Of a stretch of DNA of 64,000 nt, positions 43,233-53,733 are shown piece after piece. Under the pieces are notes generated by a model, which was given only the letters and a program-made list of their open reading frames with translations, made no database searches and was not told where the DNA came from. Location of the stretch: contig JACEVL010000415.1 in NCBI GenBank assembly GCA_020284085.1, positions 2,238,227 to 2,302,226 on the forward strand. The letters are read 5' to 3'. A program made the translations under genes and the position numbers. The stretch is from Aporrectodea caliginosa. Taxonomy: Eukaryota; Annelida; Clitellata; Crassiclitellata; Lumbricidae. Position 1 is the stretch's first letter; the number at the start of each line of letters is the position of its first letter.

Positions 43233-45640
43233 TGGCAAAGACAAGAAGCAGTGCTGAAGCTTGGCTTATAGAGAAAGGCACAGAAAAAACTGTCTGGGTC
43301 CCATCTTCCAACAAAGGTTCCATCCGACGATCATACTACAAGAACCATGAGGAGTAGGTGACAGACTTGCACTATACTAATCATAGGTGACGGAGAAGAG
43401 ATATATACTGGGAGTTCCAAAAATTAGCTGCAGAACTGGTAACGAACAAGCTGAAGCCTGCCTGAGGACTCTGAATGACTGGGGTCTTCGGACTTCTGAG
43501 TCTACACTGTGTCCACGATAAAGTAGAACACTAGACTTTGTTAAATATCTTGGTCAATTGTACTATTATAGGTACTAAATTTGGTGCACATGAACTTCAG
43601 TCTATTCGATCTATACCCTGAAAATTTTATTAAAATTGATGCAACGGTAACGAGGAAATACCCTTATAAAATTGGGTGGTTCAGGAACCAAGTTACCAAC
43701 ACGTAAAACGCATCGACAGATGCGTGCGCGGTTCGTGGTATATGGTCTATGACATCACTGCCAGCAATACTCGCCTGAAGAATGATGCCTGCACTTTTAT
43801 TGAGAATTCGAATTTAGCAAGAATTAACCTGGATGACTTGCCGCCATCATGTCATGGAACTTCCTCTTGCTGTTTTCGGCTCTACTGGAGGGTCTGCCAT
43901 TCCTATGCTCAGCAGGTTCCAGCAAAGCTGGCCACACATTGACCAGGCGACAAATGTAATGGCTTCCGACGACATCTTTGATGCACACACTTCTGCTCTT
44001 CGAGAAGAAATGGTGAAATTCTTCAAGGCATCTCTTGAAGGGTCACATCAGAGAGAAGACTTCGAGGAATTCTTGAAACTCAGTTTGATCTTCAGGGTGG
44101 TGCAAAGGGAGCAAGAGTTTCCTTTCAGGAACCAGGAGCATTCCATCATGCACGTTTGATGGTGAAAGTTATTTTTAGCATTAAAATATTTCTTTCCCAG
44201 CAGCTGTTCTCTCCAACTGCCAAAGAGAAGCACAGTGTAATGGAGCTGGCACTGTTTGTGAGCCTTGTCTATGTTCTGTTCTGGCATGAAGCTCCTCTGC
44301 CTCAGAGCTCAGTAAATATCTAAATATGAGAGTGGCAAAGGTTGCCTCGACCGCATTCGGTAGGCATATCTGGTACGCTTAAGAAATTTTCGTCACCACG
44401 TCCTTGTTTGACGACATAATTGGAGTGGATGTGAAACACTGATGGTGACAAACTTCCACCTTCCACAGTCCATCAATTATGTGAAGTGCCTCGACCGTCC
44501 TCCTGAACCCCTCAGCTCCCTTGGCCTTGCATCTTCCGTCACCGAGAGAAATACTGTCATCGTTGACATTCTGAACTTGAATGGAAAAGAGAAGGCCCAA
44601 GGCTTCCTGGTTAACCCTCGGGCTACCAAGGGGGGGTTATTACGACCCCCCTAGGTTTTTTGATTAAAAAATTTGTTCCATTTGGAATATAATTTTGATA
44701 ATTTAGGTAGCTGTAGCAGGATCATTTGCGCACATTTTGAGGTAAAGATCATTGTGATATCTCACGCCATTCAAAAGTTACACCCGATATACCCCAGGTA
44801 CCAGAGGGGGGTTGATACGACCCCCCTTAGTTTTTCGTCTATGGCGTACTCAGTTTTCTTCCTGGAAGAGAAACAAATATACCATTCTTTAGAGGGAATG
44901 TAGGGCTTCATTTGCATACCTACACCTTTGTCTTTTGAAAACCGGAAGTGATCAAAATAAATAATAATACGCGTAATATGCGTGAAAAATGGCTGAATGG
45001 AAGGACTCCCCCCTTAGTTTTTTGTCGGTAGCGTATTCATTTATATTCCTGGAAGAGAAACAAATATACCATTCTTTAGAGAGAATGTAGGGCTTCATTT
45101 GCATACTTAAATGTTTGTCTTTTGAAAACCGGAAGTGATCAAAATAAATAATAATACGCGTAATCTCTGTGAAAACGGCTGAATACAGCATCACAACGTA
45201 AATCGATATATATGTATGGATATATATGTATGGATGTATATTTATACGTATATAAACATATGTAGGGATGTATGTGTATCTTGAATACATAGATCAGTTT
45301 CAAAACATACATAATTTTATATTTGTTTATCCAAAAAGTACAAAATGTACGCAATCCAATGCTGTATTACAAGTTATGATATGTGAAACCAAACACAAAA
45401 TCCTGGGGGGGGGTCGTCTCAACCCCCCCTTCCTTGGTAGCCGATGTCACAAAAAAAGCTTGGTAGCCCTAGGGTTAAGGCTCCTAAAGAATGATGCGAT
45501 GATCACTCCTACCAGGACCTCCTAAAGGCAGCGTCAGTCATGACAGTTATGAACGACTCTGCTAGGAGAGCCATTGGTTTGATGCAGCAGTAGAATTAAT
45601 CGTTGACAAAGATTGAAGCAGCAGTGCATTTTTTTCGAAT
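43233..45640 (+). pseudogene. Degenerate transposase-like repetitive gene
   Basis: Plus-strand fragments in order: M-A-K-T-R-S-S-A-E-A-W-L at 43233; Y-D-I-T-A-S-N-T with D-A-C-T-F-I-E near 43750-43810; C-R-H-H-V-M-E-L-P near 43840, in another frame; F-E-E-F-L-K-L-S near 44060; E-L-A-L-F-V-S-L-V-Y-V near 44240; and, beyond an inserted element, V-M-N-D-S-A-R-R-A near 45545. The D-x-T-x-S-N-T ... C-R-H-H motif pair resembles a DDE-type core, and I recall a widespread uncharacterised invertebrate repeat family with this layout. Frameshifts and stops abound. A TTAA element (44615-45474) is inserted within it. Confidence 0.45.
44615..45474. mobile_element. TTAA-target DNA transposon, non-autonomous
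   Basis: TTAA at 44611-44614 and 45475-45478 flanks termini CCCTCGGGCTACCAAG and CTTGGTAGCCCTAGGG (16 bp, one mismatch). TTAA targets and CCC...GGG ends are typical of piggyBac-like elements. The 860-bp interior holds no transposase. It has a duplication of about 180 bp (from about 44821 and 45008) and three stems in which a G6-G9 run pairs with a C6-C7 run (44630-44650, 44804-44827, 45406-45429). It interrupts the transposase-like pseudogene, so it is younger. Confidence 0.85.
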
Positions 45641-45709
45641 TAGTCTCTCCATTTTGTCTCTTTATGTAATATTTTTTTTGTTATCCTTCTGTAACGGAAC
45701 ACGCTTACT

Positions 45710-46058
45710 ATTATAATGTTCTATATGCATGTGCGAATCACAGTTTGCCGTTCAGACCACGTGACCGTAATAGAACAAGATAATCCTGGACCATGTGTAT
45801 AATAATCAAGAAACAGCGTGTTCTGTAATATCCACGTGATTAAATCTCTGGAATATAATTGGTTGTGGTTCACATAGAATATTATAATGCCTATCAGTTG
45901 GTAAGAATATGCAAATAGAATAAAATAATTCTGTTCTTTTCCAAGCAAAGGCGCCATTTCAACAAGCGCCATTTTGCACGAAGATAGAACAAATTACCCT
46001 GAATCGGACAGTGTGTCTAACTCCAATGTAAACAAAACTGCAGATAGAACACTATAAT
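45710..46058. mobile_element. MITE candidate
   Basis: ATTATAATGTTCTAT at 45710-45724 and ATAGAACACTATAAT at 46044-46058 are inverted with one mismatch. Several internal words of the type TAGAACA...ATAAT recur in both orientations. No TSD was identified. Confidence 0.4.
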
Positions 46059-46242
46059 TCTCAGGCGGCGACTGAGAGACGGACACAGTGAGTCAGGCAG
46101 ACTCGCAGGAAAGCAGACTTTCTCGCATTTTACATAACTAATTAATACTAATGTAACGTTATGAAAAGAGCAGCCGTTTAGACACCTCTTTTAAAGTTTG
46201 CAATCGACTTATAAGATGAAGTATGCCGTTAGCCTAACATAA

Positions 46243-46375
46243 ACTCCGCCACTGTTCGCTTTCTGACAGTGCCAGTCCCGAGCCTGAATAAAGGAGGAGG
46301 GCGATGCTAATGGTCCTTGTTACCACACAGCTAGTCGTTAAACAGAAAAACCACAGCCTAACATAGAGCTGTAAA
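46243..46375 (+). repeat. Dispersed repeat, copy 1 (CCAGTCCCGAGCCTG type)
   Basis: About 130 bp containing gccactg, then cagtgccagtcc, then ataaaggaggagggcga, then gtcgttaaacag. Similar copies lie at 46593-46700 and 49126-49230. Possibly the UTR of a LINE family; not coding. Confidence 0.65.
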
Positions 46376-46440
46376 ATGCCAAAAATCTTTGTCGGCGGCA
46401 ACGGCCTATGTTGTCATAAGCTGCCGTTAAACTGTGGATC
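46376..46440 (+). repeat. Copy of a 55-bp repeat also found inverted at 48731
   Basis: The word GGCGGCAACGGCCTATGTTG and its flank at 46387-46440 match the reverse complement of 48731-48787 with about two differences. The two copies flank the LINE at 47027-48510 in opposite orientation. Confidence 0.8.
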
Positions 46441-46592
46441 CATCCATCCTAACACCCACTATAAGACGCCACATCGTGCTATATATAAAAGTCAGAGTAT
46501 TCTACTTAAGTTAACTGGTGTAAAAGACTATGCGATAGGAACGGTGAGAACTGTTTGAAATAACTTAAATCATGACTTGGCAGCAGGCGTGC

Positions 46593-46700
46593 TGGAACTC
46601 CGCCACTGATCGCACTCTGTCAGTGCCAGTCCCAAGCCTGGATAAAGAGGAGGGCAACGCTAATCATCTTTGATATGACACGGTGTCGTTAAACAGCAAC
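46593..46700 (+). repeat. Dispersed repeat, copy 2
   Basis: Same order of words as the copy at 46243 (gccactg, cagtgccagtcccaagcctg, ggagggcaacgctaat, gtcgttaaacag). It directly precedes a tRNA-like SINE head. Confidence 0.65.
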
Positions 46701-46709
46701 TGACTAGCT

Positions 46710-46919
46710 CTGTAGACGTCGATAGCGCATTGGATAACACACTGGCATAGAGAGCGAGAGGTACCGAGATCGAGTTCTGTAGGGCGGATGTGCTTTGTAG
46801 GTTGCTATTAGCGCCGTTGTATTGCAGGCTGTCTGTTATGTTAGTAGTTAAGATTTAAATTGCATAACATGTAAATGTACAGCGCAGTGCGTTTGTCAGG
46901 CACTTGATTAAAGAAAAGA

Positions 46920-46985
<66 letters not shown>
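46710..46985 (+). mobile_element. tRNA-derived SINE with LINE-like tail and (ATT)n end
   Basis: The head has TAGCGCATTGG at 46723-46733 (A-box, 10 of 11) and AGATCGAGTTC at 46767-46777 (B-box, partial). The tail at 46823-46920 is nearly identical to 38985-39085 and ends in an (ATT)n tract to 46985. This head-body-tail order is that of a tRNA-derived SINE sharing its 3' end with a LINE. Confidence 0.6.
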
Positions 46986-46986
<1 letters not shown>

Positions 46987-47026
46987 AAATCAGAGTTCTT
47001 AAAATCATGGTTCTTAAATCATGGTT

Positions 47027-48510
47027 CTAGGGCCTCATCGAACCCAGGCACGCGATAGCGTTAAACCGCTGGATTGTAACTGAAATCTTTTGGAACAGGA
47101 AGAAAGTTTCTTGAAGATCTTCCGTTGTTCTTGTCAATCGTCGGCCGAGTTCCAAGATGAAGGCCAGGCCTTCGTGGTCCATAGGCCCCATCGTTTCTAT
47201 CGCGATAGGGGTAAAACAGTATCTCGTCTGAAGCTCAGCGTATTTGGATTGCTTTCTAGTCGCGGCTATTTCCGCCGCTCCTCCTGCCGCTGCTGATGTC
47301 TCGGCCAAGTACGATGGCGCGAAAGTGTCAATGATTGTCACATCCCAAATCAGAGAACGCCCGCTTTTCCAAGGAATCAAGGTTTGGCCATCCGGTCTTT
47401 TCCCATCCAGTCGGGTAAGGCCAACCGGTTCCCTGATCGATGGTATGCCTGCCCTGATGAGACTGCGCAGCACAATATCGTTAATTGTAGAATGTCTTGC
47501 TTGTCTGCCGAAGCCCAGTGAGCAAGCCAATCCATGCGAGCCTCTGGCTGAGACCATTGTTCCACATGCGCATGCGTGTGGGGCACAGATGACCGCCCCT
47601 AGTCTCAAGCCCACTGCCACCCTCATCTCCTCGTCGTTCAGCCTTAGGCCTTGGGCTGCTAGCGGCAGGGCGAAGAGCCAGTCTGAAGCGTGTGGGGCCT
47701 GTATGGCGTTTAGCCTGGCCAGGTCATACGAGTCCCGGGCGCGCGATTCGATCCCCGACATGGCCGCTGACAGCAGCGGTGTATCCCATGAAGACTGTTT
47801 GCAGTCTGAAGATGGGAAGTCGGACGTTTCAGCGGTGCTCTGCTGCCATCTCGTTCTCATTATTTCCAAGATAGAATCCTCAGGCACCTGTGTCAGGGCG
47901 AGGATGAGCGATTGGGTGAGCTGAGATCTTGCGGCTGAGGCTAAAAAAGCTGGAAGTGCCAACGAAGATGCTCTTCTTATTCCCAACCCGCCCTTCCTGA
48001 TAGGCATGGAAGCGAGTGACCATTGATCGTCAGAGAGAGCGATGTTAAGAATGCTCTCGGTGCCATCACGTAATCCTTCGTCGAATTTCAAGAGGCCCGG
48101 GTGTTCATGACAAGGCGTGCAGCGGAGAATGTATATGAGCCTCGGAGCCCCAATTGAACATCGTAGTATCAGGATTGCGTCTTGTCTTGGTATCTGTTCC
48201 AGCTTTTTCATAGTACTTGCCAACCTCGATACGATTGAGTTTAAAGTATCGTTGAGGGCCTCACGTGGAGATAGTGGTGCGCCTAGCAGCTCTGCTGATG
48301 ATGGATCTACGCGCAGGAATTGGTTCACCGGTTCTGGTAGGTCGATATTTGCGTCCTTGGATATTACTTCGCATTTTGAGCTGTTGATCGATAAGCCCAA
48401 ACGTGCGCAACCTTCTTTAATTGCCATGACGTCCTCGCACACTTTCTTGTACCCGCCGCCCACGGTGAGATCATCTAAATAACCAAAGGCTAGCGGCGAT
48501 TGTAAGTGAG
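47027..48510 (-). mobile_element. LINE with uninterrupted RT C-terminus and endonuclease-like tail
   Basis: The minus-strand frame runs without a stop from about 48510 to 47027 (about 494 codons). It starts L-A-F-G-Y-L-D-D-L-T-V-G-G, the RT catalytic box (Y-L-D-D), followed by L-G-L-S-I-N-S-S-K-C-E (thumb). In the C-terminal third a Cys/His cluster C-x-C-x9-H-x3-C near 47575-47530 precedes G-R-Q-A-R-H-S-T-I-N-D, then E-P-V-G-L and K-R-P-D-G-Q ... W-D-V-T-I-I-D. That order (zinc cluster, R-H, E, PD, D) resembles the restriction-like endonuclease at the C-terminus of R2/R4/CRE-type LINEs; clade is inference. Everything upstream of the Y-L-D-D box is lost at an (ATT)n tract. Confidence 0.75.
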
Positions 48511-48517
48511 TAAGAAC

Positions 48518-48609
<92 letters not shown>

Positions 48610-48665
48610 AATAATAATAATAATAATAATATAATTATTATTATTATTAATAATAATAATAATAA
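48518..48665. repeat. (ATT)n / (AAT)n microsatellite
   Basis: About 90 bp of ATT repeats followed by AAT repeats with a central inversion (aataataat ... attattatt ... aataataat). It abuts the 5' end of the LINE. Open frames of poly-Ile or poly-Asn are artefacts. Confidence 0.97.
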
Positions 48666-48730
48666 TATGCTGTTGCCTTCCGAGGTACATTTGCCCAACC
48701 AGACACTACCGAGTGAGTCGCCGTTTGGAT

Positions 48731-48787
48731 TGGATCCAGAGTTTAACGGCAGCTTATGACAACATAGGCCGTTGCCGCCGACAAATA
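48731..48787 (-). repeat. Inverted copy of the 46387-46440 repeat
   Basis: Reverse complement contains GGCGGCAACGGCCTATGTTG and CTGCCGTTAAACTCTGGATC. It differs from the 46387 copy at about two positions. Confidence 0.8.
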
Positions 48788-48829
48788 TTCTTTTTGGCTT
48801 GATTAGGCTTGACGATGTGCAACGTGTGT

Positions 48830-49085
48830 AATGTGACCAGTTGATGTCTACTTTAACAGCTCTGAAACCACAAGATGCCATTGACATAAAAAGCAGTTGA
48901 GATTAGACACCTTTAAATTACATTCAAACGAAAATACATATTTGTCGACTGCATCAAATCGGTAGATGTAAGCATGGTAACTAGTTCCAGATAATGTCGA
49001 CCTTAACAGCCTTTGCAGCCGCCAGATGTCATTGATATATAAAAAAGCGGTTGGGAGAACACACCTTTAGAATGCCTTTTCAAGC
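48830..49085. repeat. Two diverged copies of a 135-bp unit
   Basis: Words ttgatgtctactttaacagc ... agatgccattgacata ... acacctttaaa (48840-48920) recur as aatgtcgaccttaacagcc ... agatgtcattgatata ... acacctttaga (48981-49072). Non-coding. Confidence 0.6.
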
Positions 49086-49125
49086 TTTATATATTGGTCT
49101 TTGATATCTTGCTTGATCCACTTTA

Positions 49126-49230
49126 AATTCCACCACTGCCGTGTTTGAGTAGTGCCAGTCGCAAGCCTGTATAAAGGAGGAGGGCGACGCTAATTACCTC
49201 CGTAAAGACAGAGTCCTTTAAGCAGAAACC
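49126..49230 (+). repeat. Dispersed repeat, copy 3
   Basis: Contains ccaccactgc, agtgccagtcgcaagcctg, ataaaggaggagggcgacg and ttaagcagaaacc in the same order as the copies at 46243 and 46593. Confidence 0.65.
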
Positions 49231-49352
49231 ACACACACACACACCCTGCCCTGGTCGGGTTCGAATAGAGACCAGTTAATGTGACTTGAACTATGGATTA
49301 TTGATAATAATGGTTAACACTCTCGTTTTTATTACCTAACTGCTAATTTAAA

Positions 49353-49440
49353 TAGCTATAGATGGTGTAATGGTTAGCGTGTTGACATCAATCCCCGCCA
49401 TGGAAGAAATTTGGTTCACGATTTCTGCTCCATGTACGCC
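49353..49440 (+). mobile_element. tRNA-like SINE head
   Basis: TGGTGTAATGG at 49363-49373 matches the A-box TRGYNNARNGG exactly and is followed by TTAGCGTG as in many tRNAs. A B-box-like GGTTCACGATTTC lies at 49413-49425. The stem pairing expected of a functional tRNA is not present. Confidence 0.5.
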
Positions 49441-49589
49441 CCTATTAAACTCAACTACAATGAGTACATTGACCGTACACTGTCGGTGGGAAGATGAGAT
49501 GGCAAGGGAGAGGACTGGCTATCCACCCGCATATATGCCGAGGCTAAGAAAATGAAGTCGCTAACACTTTATACCCATGGCTAGCTTAA

Positions 49590-49710
49590 GTGACTGCTCC
49601 TCCTCCTTCTTCTTCCTCATTATTTTCACTCTTTAGTCTCGTTAATGGGTAAGGGCCCCAAGCATAGAGTGTCCAAGGGCAAGGGCCCCCAGCTAGGTTG
49701 TTACGCCACT
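49590..49710. mobile_element. Solitary hAT-type right end
   Basis: GTTACGCCACTG at 49699-49710 equals the right terminus of the MITE at 23505. GC-rich sequence precedes it, but no matching left end or TSD is present, so only a remnant is called. Confidence 0.4.
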
Positions 49711-50589
49711 GATGCTAACTTGTTAGGAATAAAAAAATTTTGTTGGCGAGTCAGGTAGAGGCAAATAGATAGAAGATAGATTATCTTGTGCTGAAAGTAT
49801 ACACAATTGAGGCTGCATTATGGAGATATTTCATGAAAATCATGATGCTTTGGTAAACCTATGCAGCCTAAAGGTCCTGAAAAGTCAAATTTGTGGCCAA
49901 GACGCTGGGATGGCGGCTGGATTCCAGTTAACCATCTCTTTTCTACCATTGAGGACTTGGTCACTATTACTGTGTGTCAGTGTAAACTTGATCCGACAGA
50001 CAGATCGTGACTAACTGGAAGCTCTTCACAGAGAAACATTACAACAGACATTAAATTACCAAAGTGGTAGAAAAAACTGACAGCGTAACGAACATTAAAT
50101 TACAAGTGATACAAAATAGAAATACGTTGTAAAAATATAGAAAATAGACACTTTTGCACAATTTAAAGTGAAATATGTTAAAGACGATCGCCGATAATGA
50201 AGACTTATTGACAAGAAATTCTAGCTGTCGCCTAAACATGTCTGTTTATAGCCCAAAAAATCCGCACAAATGGTCGAACTAATAGAAAAAGTACCGCGTT
50301 TAAGCACAGAATAGATAAAGCGTAGCCAGAAGTCTAACTCGGCCGTTTTTCAATGGTATACGCTGTAATGCCGTTATAGTCTATGGCGACCGCAGCGCTC
50401 CTAGCGGTACGCGTGATAATTAGCTCAATGCTAATCCACGTGCAGCTGGTGTGGTGCGGCCCCAATCTCGGCCGGACTCCCAAATTTGATTTCTAAGTCA
50501 GACCCGAACGAATATAATTAACAAATAAACACATGAATAAGCAGTACACCGATAGACGTCAAGGCAATATCTAATAGCTCCTAAATATC
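49711..50589. other. No gene seen
   Basis: No coding exon, repeat or RNA recognised in this stretch; short open frames lack motifs. Confidence 0.4.
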
Positions 50590-52250
50590 TGCAATATTTA
50601 AAACAGGGGATTGTTATGATATGATGAATTATCGTCCCATCTCAAAACTACCTTGTTTCTCAAAAATTCTTGAAAAAATTATGTATAAAAGATTATATGA
50701 TTTCCTCATTGACAATAAGATTTTATTTGAGAAGCAATTCGGTTTTAGAAAAAATCACTCTACTAATCTTGCCTTAATTGAGGTAATTGATAAAATATCG
50801 GGGGCTCTGGATGATGGTAATTATACCTTAGGCATATTTCTGGATCTGTCCAAAGCCTTTGATACTTTGGATCATGAGAAGTTACTTGCTAAGCTCCAAC
50901 ACCATGGTATCCGTGGTGTCGCATTGGATTGGTTTAGGTCTTACTTGTCTGATAGGCATCAACAGGTTCATTTTGCTGGATCTTTTTCGGGCCCTGCACC
51001 TATTCTGTGTGGTGTTCCTCAAGGGTCTAATTTGGGCCCGTTATTATTCCTGGTGTATATTAATGATGTAATCAATTGTTCCTCCAAACTGAATTTAACC
51101 TTGTTTGCTGATGATACTTCTGCCTTTTTAGTTGGAACGAATTTTATGGACCTATTTCATTGTATGAATCATGAACTTGAGCAATTGTCCATGTGGTTCC
51201 ATGTAAATTTGTTATCTCTGAATGTTAAGAAATCCAATTATGTCTTATTTAAAAGTCGTGGTAAACAAGTACCTGAATCCTCTATTCCTATGATCAGGAT
51301 TGATAACACTGAATTATGTCGTGCAACTAATGTAAAGTTTCTGGGTGTTATTATTAACGAAAATCTTTCCTGGCACATGCACATTGAGCTTGTTACCAAT
51401 AAGGTATCCAAAGTTATCGGTATAATATCTAAATTAAGATGGTTATTACCAGCCTCATCCCTCAAACTGTTATATACTGCACTTGTTTTACCTTACTTAA
51501 ACTACTGTAATGTCGTTTGGGCAGGTGGATATAGGTCAAAACTTAAACCTCTGTTATTGCTTCAAAAAAGGGCCGTAAGAGTGATCTGTGGAGTTCATTA
51601 TCTTACGAAGAGCGCGAGCTTATTTAAGTCATTAAAATTGTTGACTATATATGACATTTATAAGCTCCAGCTTGGACTTCTTATGTTCCAACATCATGTT
51701 GGGACGCTTCCAGCTTTATTTGCTGATTATTTTACTGAGAATGCTACTGTGCATGACTATAATACTAGACATAAACATAATTACCGGTCTGAGATCTGTA
51801 GGACTAATATAAGACAATCCACTGTTAGAATTAAAGGCCCTCAATTATGGAACTCCATTGATGCTAGAATTCGTGATTTGCGTATTTATAATGTGTTTAA
51901 GTCTGCATTTAAATCATGTTTGCTTGATCAATATTACTAATTTGTTCTCATGAGGTTTGATGCTATCTGAGTGTCCTAACAGCACTTTGATTAACTGTCA
52001 CTACAGTTATCTCATTGAGTAATTTCCTTGATATCCTAACGGGGACGACTAGATAAGCTGTTGCAGCTTCTTCTCCTCGTATTTCGTTTGATTTTTTTTC
52101 AGTTTTCAGGTTTACACTAGAAACTTAAAGACAGTGCATTACATGCTTGTATTTAGGACATGAGTTCTGTTATTTTTCTGTGTTTCTGTGTATTATTTGA
52201 TCATTGTTACTGTACGTCTTACGAAATTAAACAAAACCAAACAATATCTG
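50590..52250 (+). mobile_element. CR1/Jockey-like LINE, 5'-truncated with intact RT frame
   Basis: The frame is open from about 50597 (F-K-T-G-D) to the stop at 51938-51940, with a Met at 50621 giving 439 residues. RT motifs in order: N-Y-R-P-I-S; F-G-F-R-K-N-H-S-T; F-L-D-L-S-K-A-F-D-T (first Asp); G-V-P-Q-G-S-N-L-G-P; L-F-A-D-D-T-S (catalytic pair); S-L-N-V-K-K-S-N; F-L-G-V-I-I. The C-terminus has L-N-Y-C-N-V-V-W-A-G, Y-N-T-R-H-K and L-W-N-S-I-D. All visible RT motifs are intact, so it is young, but the APE endonuclease and ORF1 are absent. The 3' UTR continues to about 52250. It cannot mobilise itself. Confidence 0.88.
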
Positions 52251-52480
52251 CGACTTAATGCGCACACCTGTGCTATCTCTTCCTGCCCTCTCCGGTCTGC
52301 GGATCGAATTGATCAATTAGTAGCCCGGGCAAGGACTGCCACGGCCCAACACCGTGCCTTTGCCATAGTGGTCCCTTCCAAGTGGAATCACCCCTCCCCT
52401 CAATCTGTAGTAGGATAAGATTTTAGTCGGGTCCCACCCTCGTCCCTTCGTTGCTTAAAGAATTTCCTCCGGCTATTGCT
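52240..52480 (+). mobile_element. Second LINE C-terminal fragment
   Basis: A short frame has P-L-R-S-A-D-R-I-D and Q-H-R-A-F-A-I-V-V-P-S-K-W-N, matching the R-T-x-x-x-Q-x-A-F ... W-N end of LINE ORF2. It directly follows the tail of the preceding LINE, so one may have inserted next to the other. Confidence 0.6.
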
Positions 52481-52750
52481 ATGAGTAGCTAGTACTGTAA
52501 GAAGTGCTTTACAAATTCTCAGATACGATTATTGACTGTGGACTTGATTCTTACTAGGGCTAATTGACCGATATAGTGTACTGTTACTAGGACTAAAACA
52601 CTCCCTGTTCGTGAATAGAAACTCCATTGGATTTTATTCTTCCTGGGAGCGAATGATTTACATGACTTGTGTAGCAGATTCTTCTTACGACAAAAAACTG
52701 GTGGTGGAGTTTGTTTTAATTTATTTATTATTAAATTTGTAATGCACACA

Positions 52751-52850
52751 CCAATGGTGAGCCTTCGATGTCATTCCATTTTCCTCAGCATAGGTTGGGG
52801 CTAGTGTGCTGGTTAAAGGAAATTTAAAATTTGTGAATGCTGTACTCTGC
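52751..52850 (+). repeat. 100-bp perfect direct repeat, copy 1
   Basis: Bases 52751-52850 are identical to 53734-53833 (starting ccaatggtgagcc, ending gctgtactctgc). The two copies are 983 bp apart and flanks differ on both sides. No LTR features (TG...CA ends, primer-binding site) are convincing. Confidence 0.9.
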
Positions 52851-53322
52851 AGATAGTTAGCCCCCATTTTCTAAGCGCACCTGTGTGTTCATAGAAAAAT
52901 GCCTCGTTTTCAAACCCTTTTTGAGTGCAGTACAGGTTTTTCTGTAGCACATTTTGGAGTACAATTTGAACGTTTTGTATAAACTTTGTTTCTCTTTTAT
53001 CTATTGCATAATTTTGCAACTTAGCTGGAGATTGTAAAGATACTTCTTGACTCTAACATATTTTATTCTTGGACAAGACTTGGTATTGAGTGGGCCTTAT
53101 TTTTCATATCTTTTAGGTCAGTGGTGTTTTGAAATAAATCTGAAAAGGCACTGTAAATTTCTAGCAATGGTAAATAAAATTATATTTTATGACGGTGTTT
53201 TCTGTTTTGCAGGGTTCATTTCAGCAACTGTGGTTTTCAAAACTCGAGTATGAAGAAACAGGAAAAGGTTGCATCGAGAGAAAGTGTCCATAAATCTGGT
53301 TTTTCGTGTATCGTGTAGTGGA

Positions 53323-53463
53323 CAGGCACGTAGCGAGACTTAAATTCAAGAGGAGACAACTTCACAGACCATTGGCAAAATCCTGGTCATTGGTCAATCG
53401 AAGTTCCAGTATATAAAAAAAGCAAGAACTGCCTCCTCGTGCCTCAATGTAGCTACGCCTAGG
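53323..53463. mobile_element. Short hAT-like MITE with 8-bp TSD
   Basis: Flanked by GTAGTGGA at 53315-53322 and 53464-53471. Starts CAGGCACGTAGCG and ends GTAGCTACGCCTAGG, imperfectly inverted. 141 bp, non-coding. Confidence 0.75.
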
Positions 53464-53733
53464 GTAGTGGATGTGTGATGTATAAAGTATTCCCCATGTA
53501 ACTTTACAGACTGAATCTCTCGCATGCCATGTGAAGTTCTAGGAGGGTTGAACCCCATTTTGGTACCCAGTTTGACAATGTCATTCAGGTTTAAATTGTA
53601 TTAAGGAACACATTATTAATATATTCACAATGAAATGCAGTTTGGAGTTATTCCAAGTTTGGTCAGTGCAGTTAAATATTCGAATATTTAATTTCATGCT
53701 GGGATTCTGATCTTGACTTGAGGCATATTTATT

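Noticed and set aside
47244..47924. 226-codon plus-strand frame
   Set aside because: Lies opposite the LINE RT C-terminus, whose motifs are clear on the minus strand.
48471..48887. Poly-Ile and poly-Asn open frames
   Set aside because: Translation of the (ATT)n/(AAT)n tract.
53206..53310. Possible terminal exon after ctgttttgcag
   Set aside because: The acceptor is good and all three frames give short peptides, but no upstream partner exon or recognisable domain was found. It sits between the 100-bp direct repeats, so a gene call is not supported.
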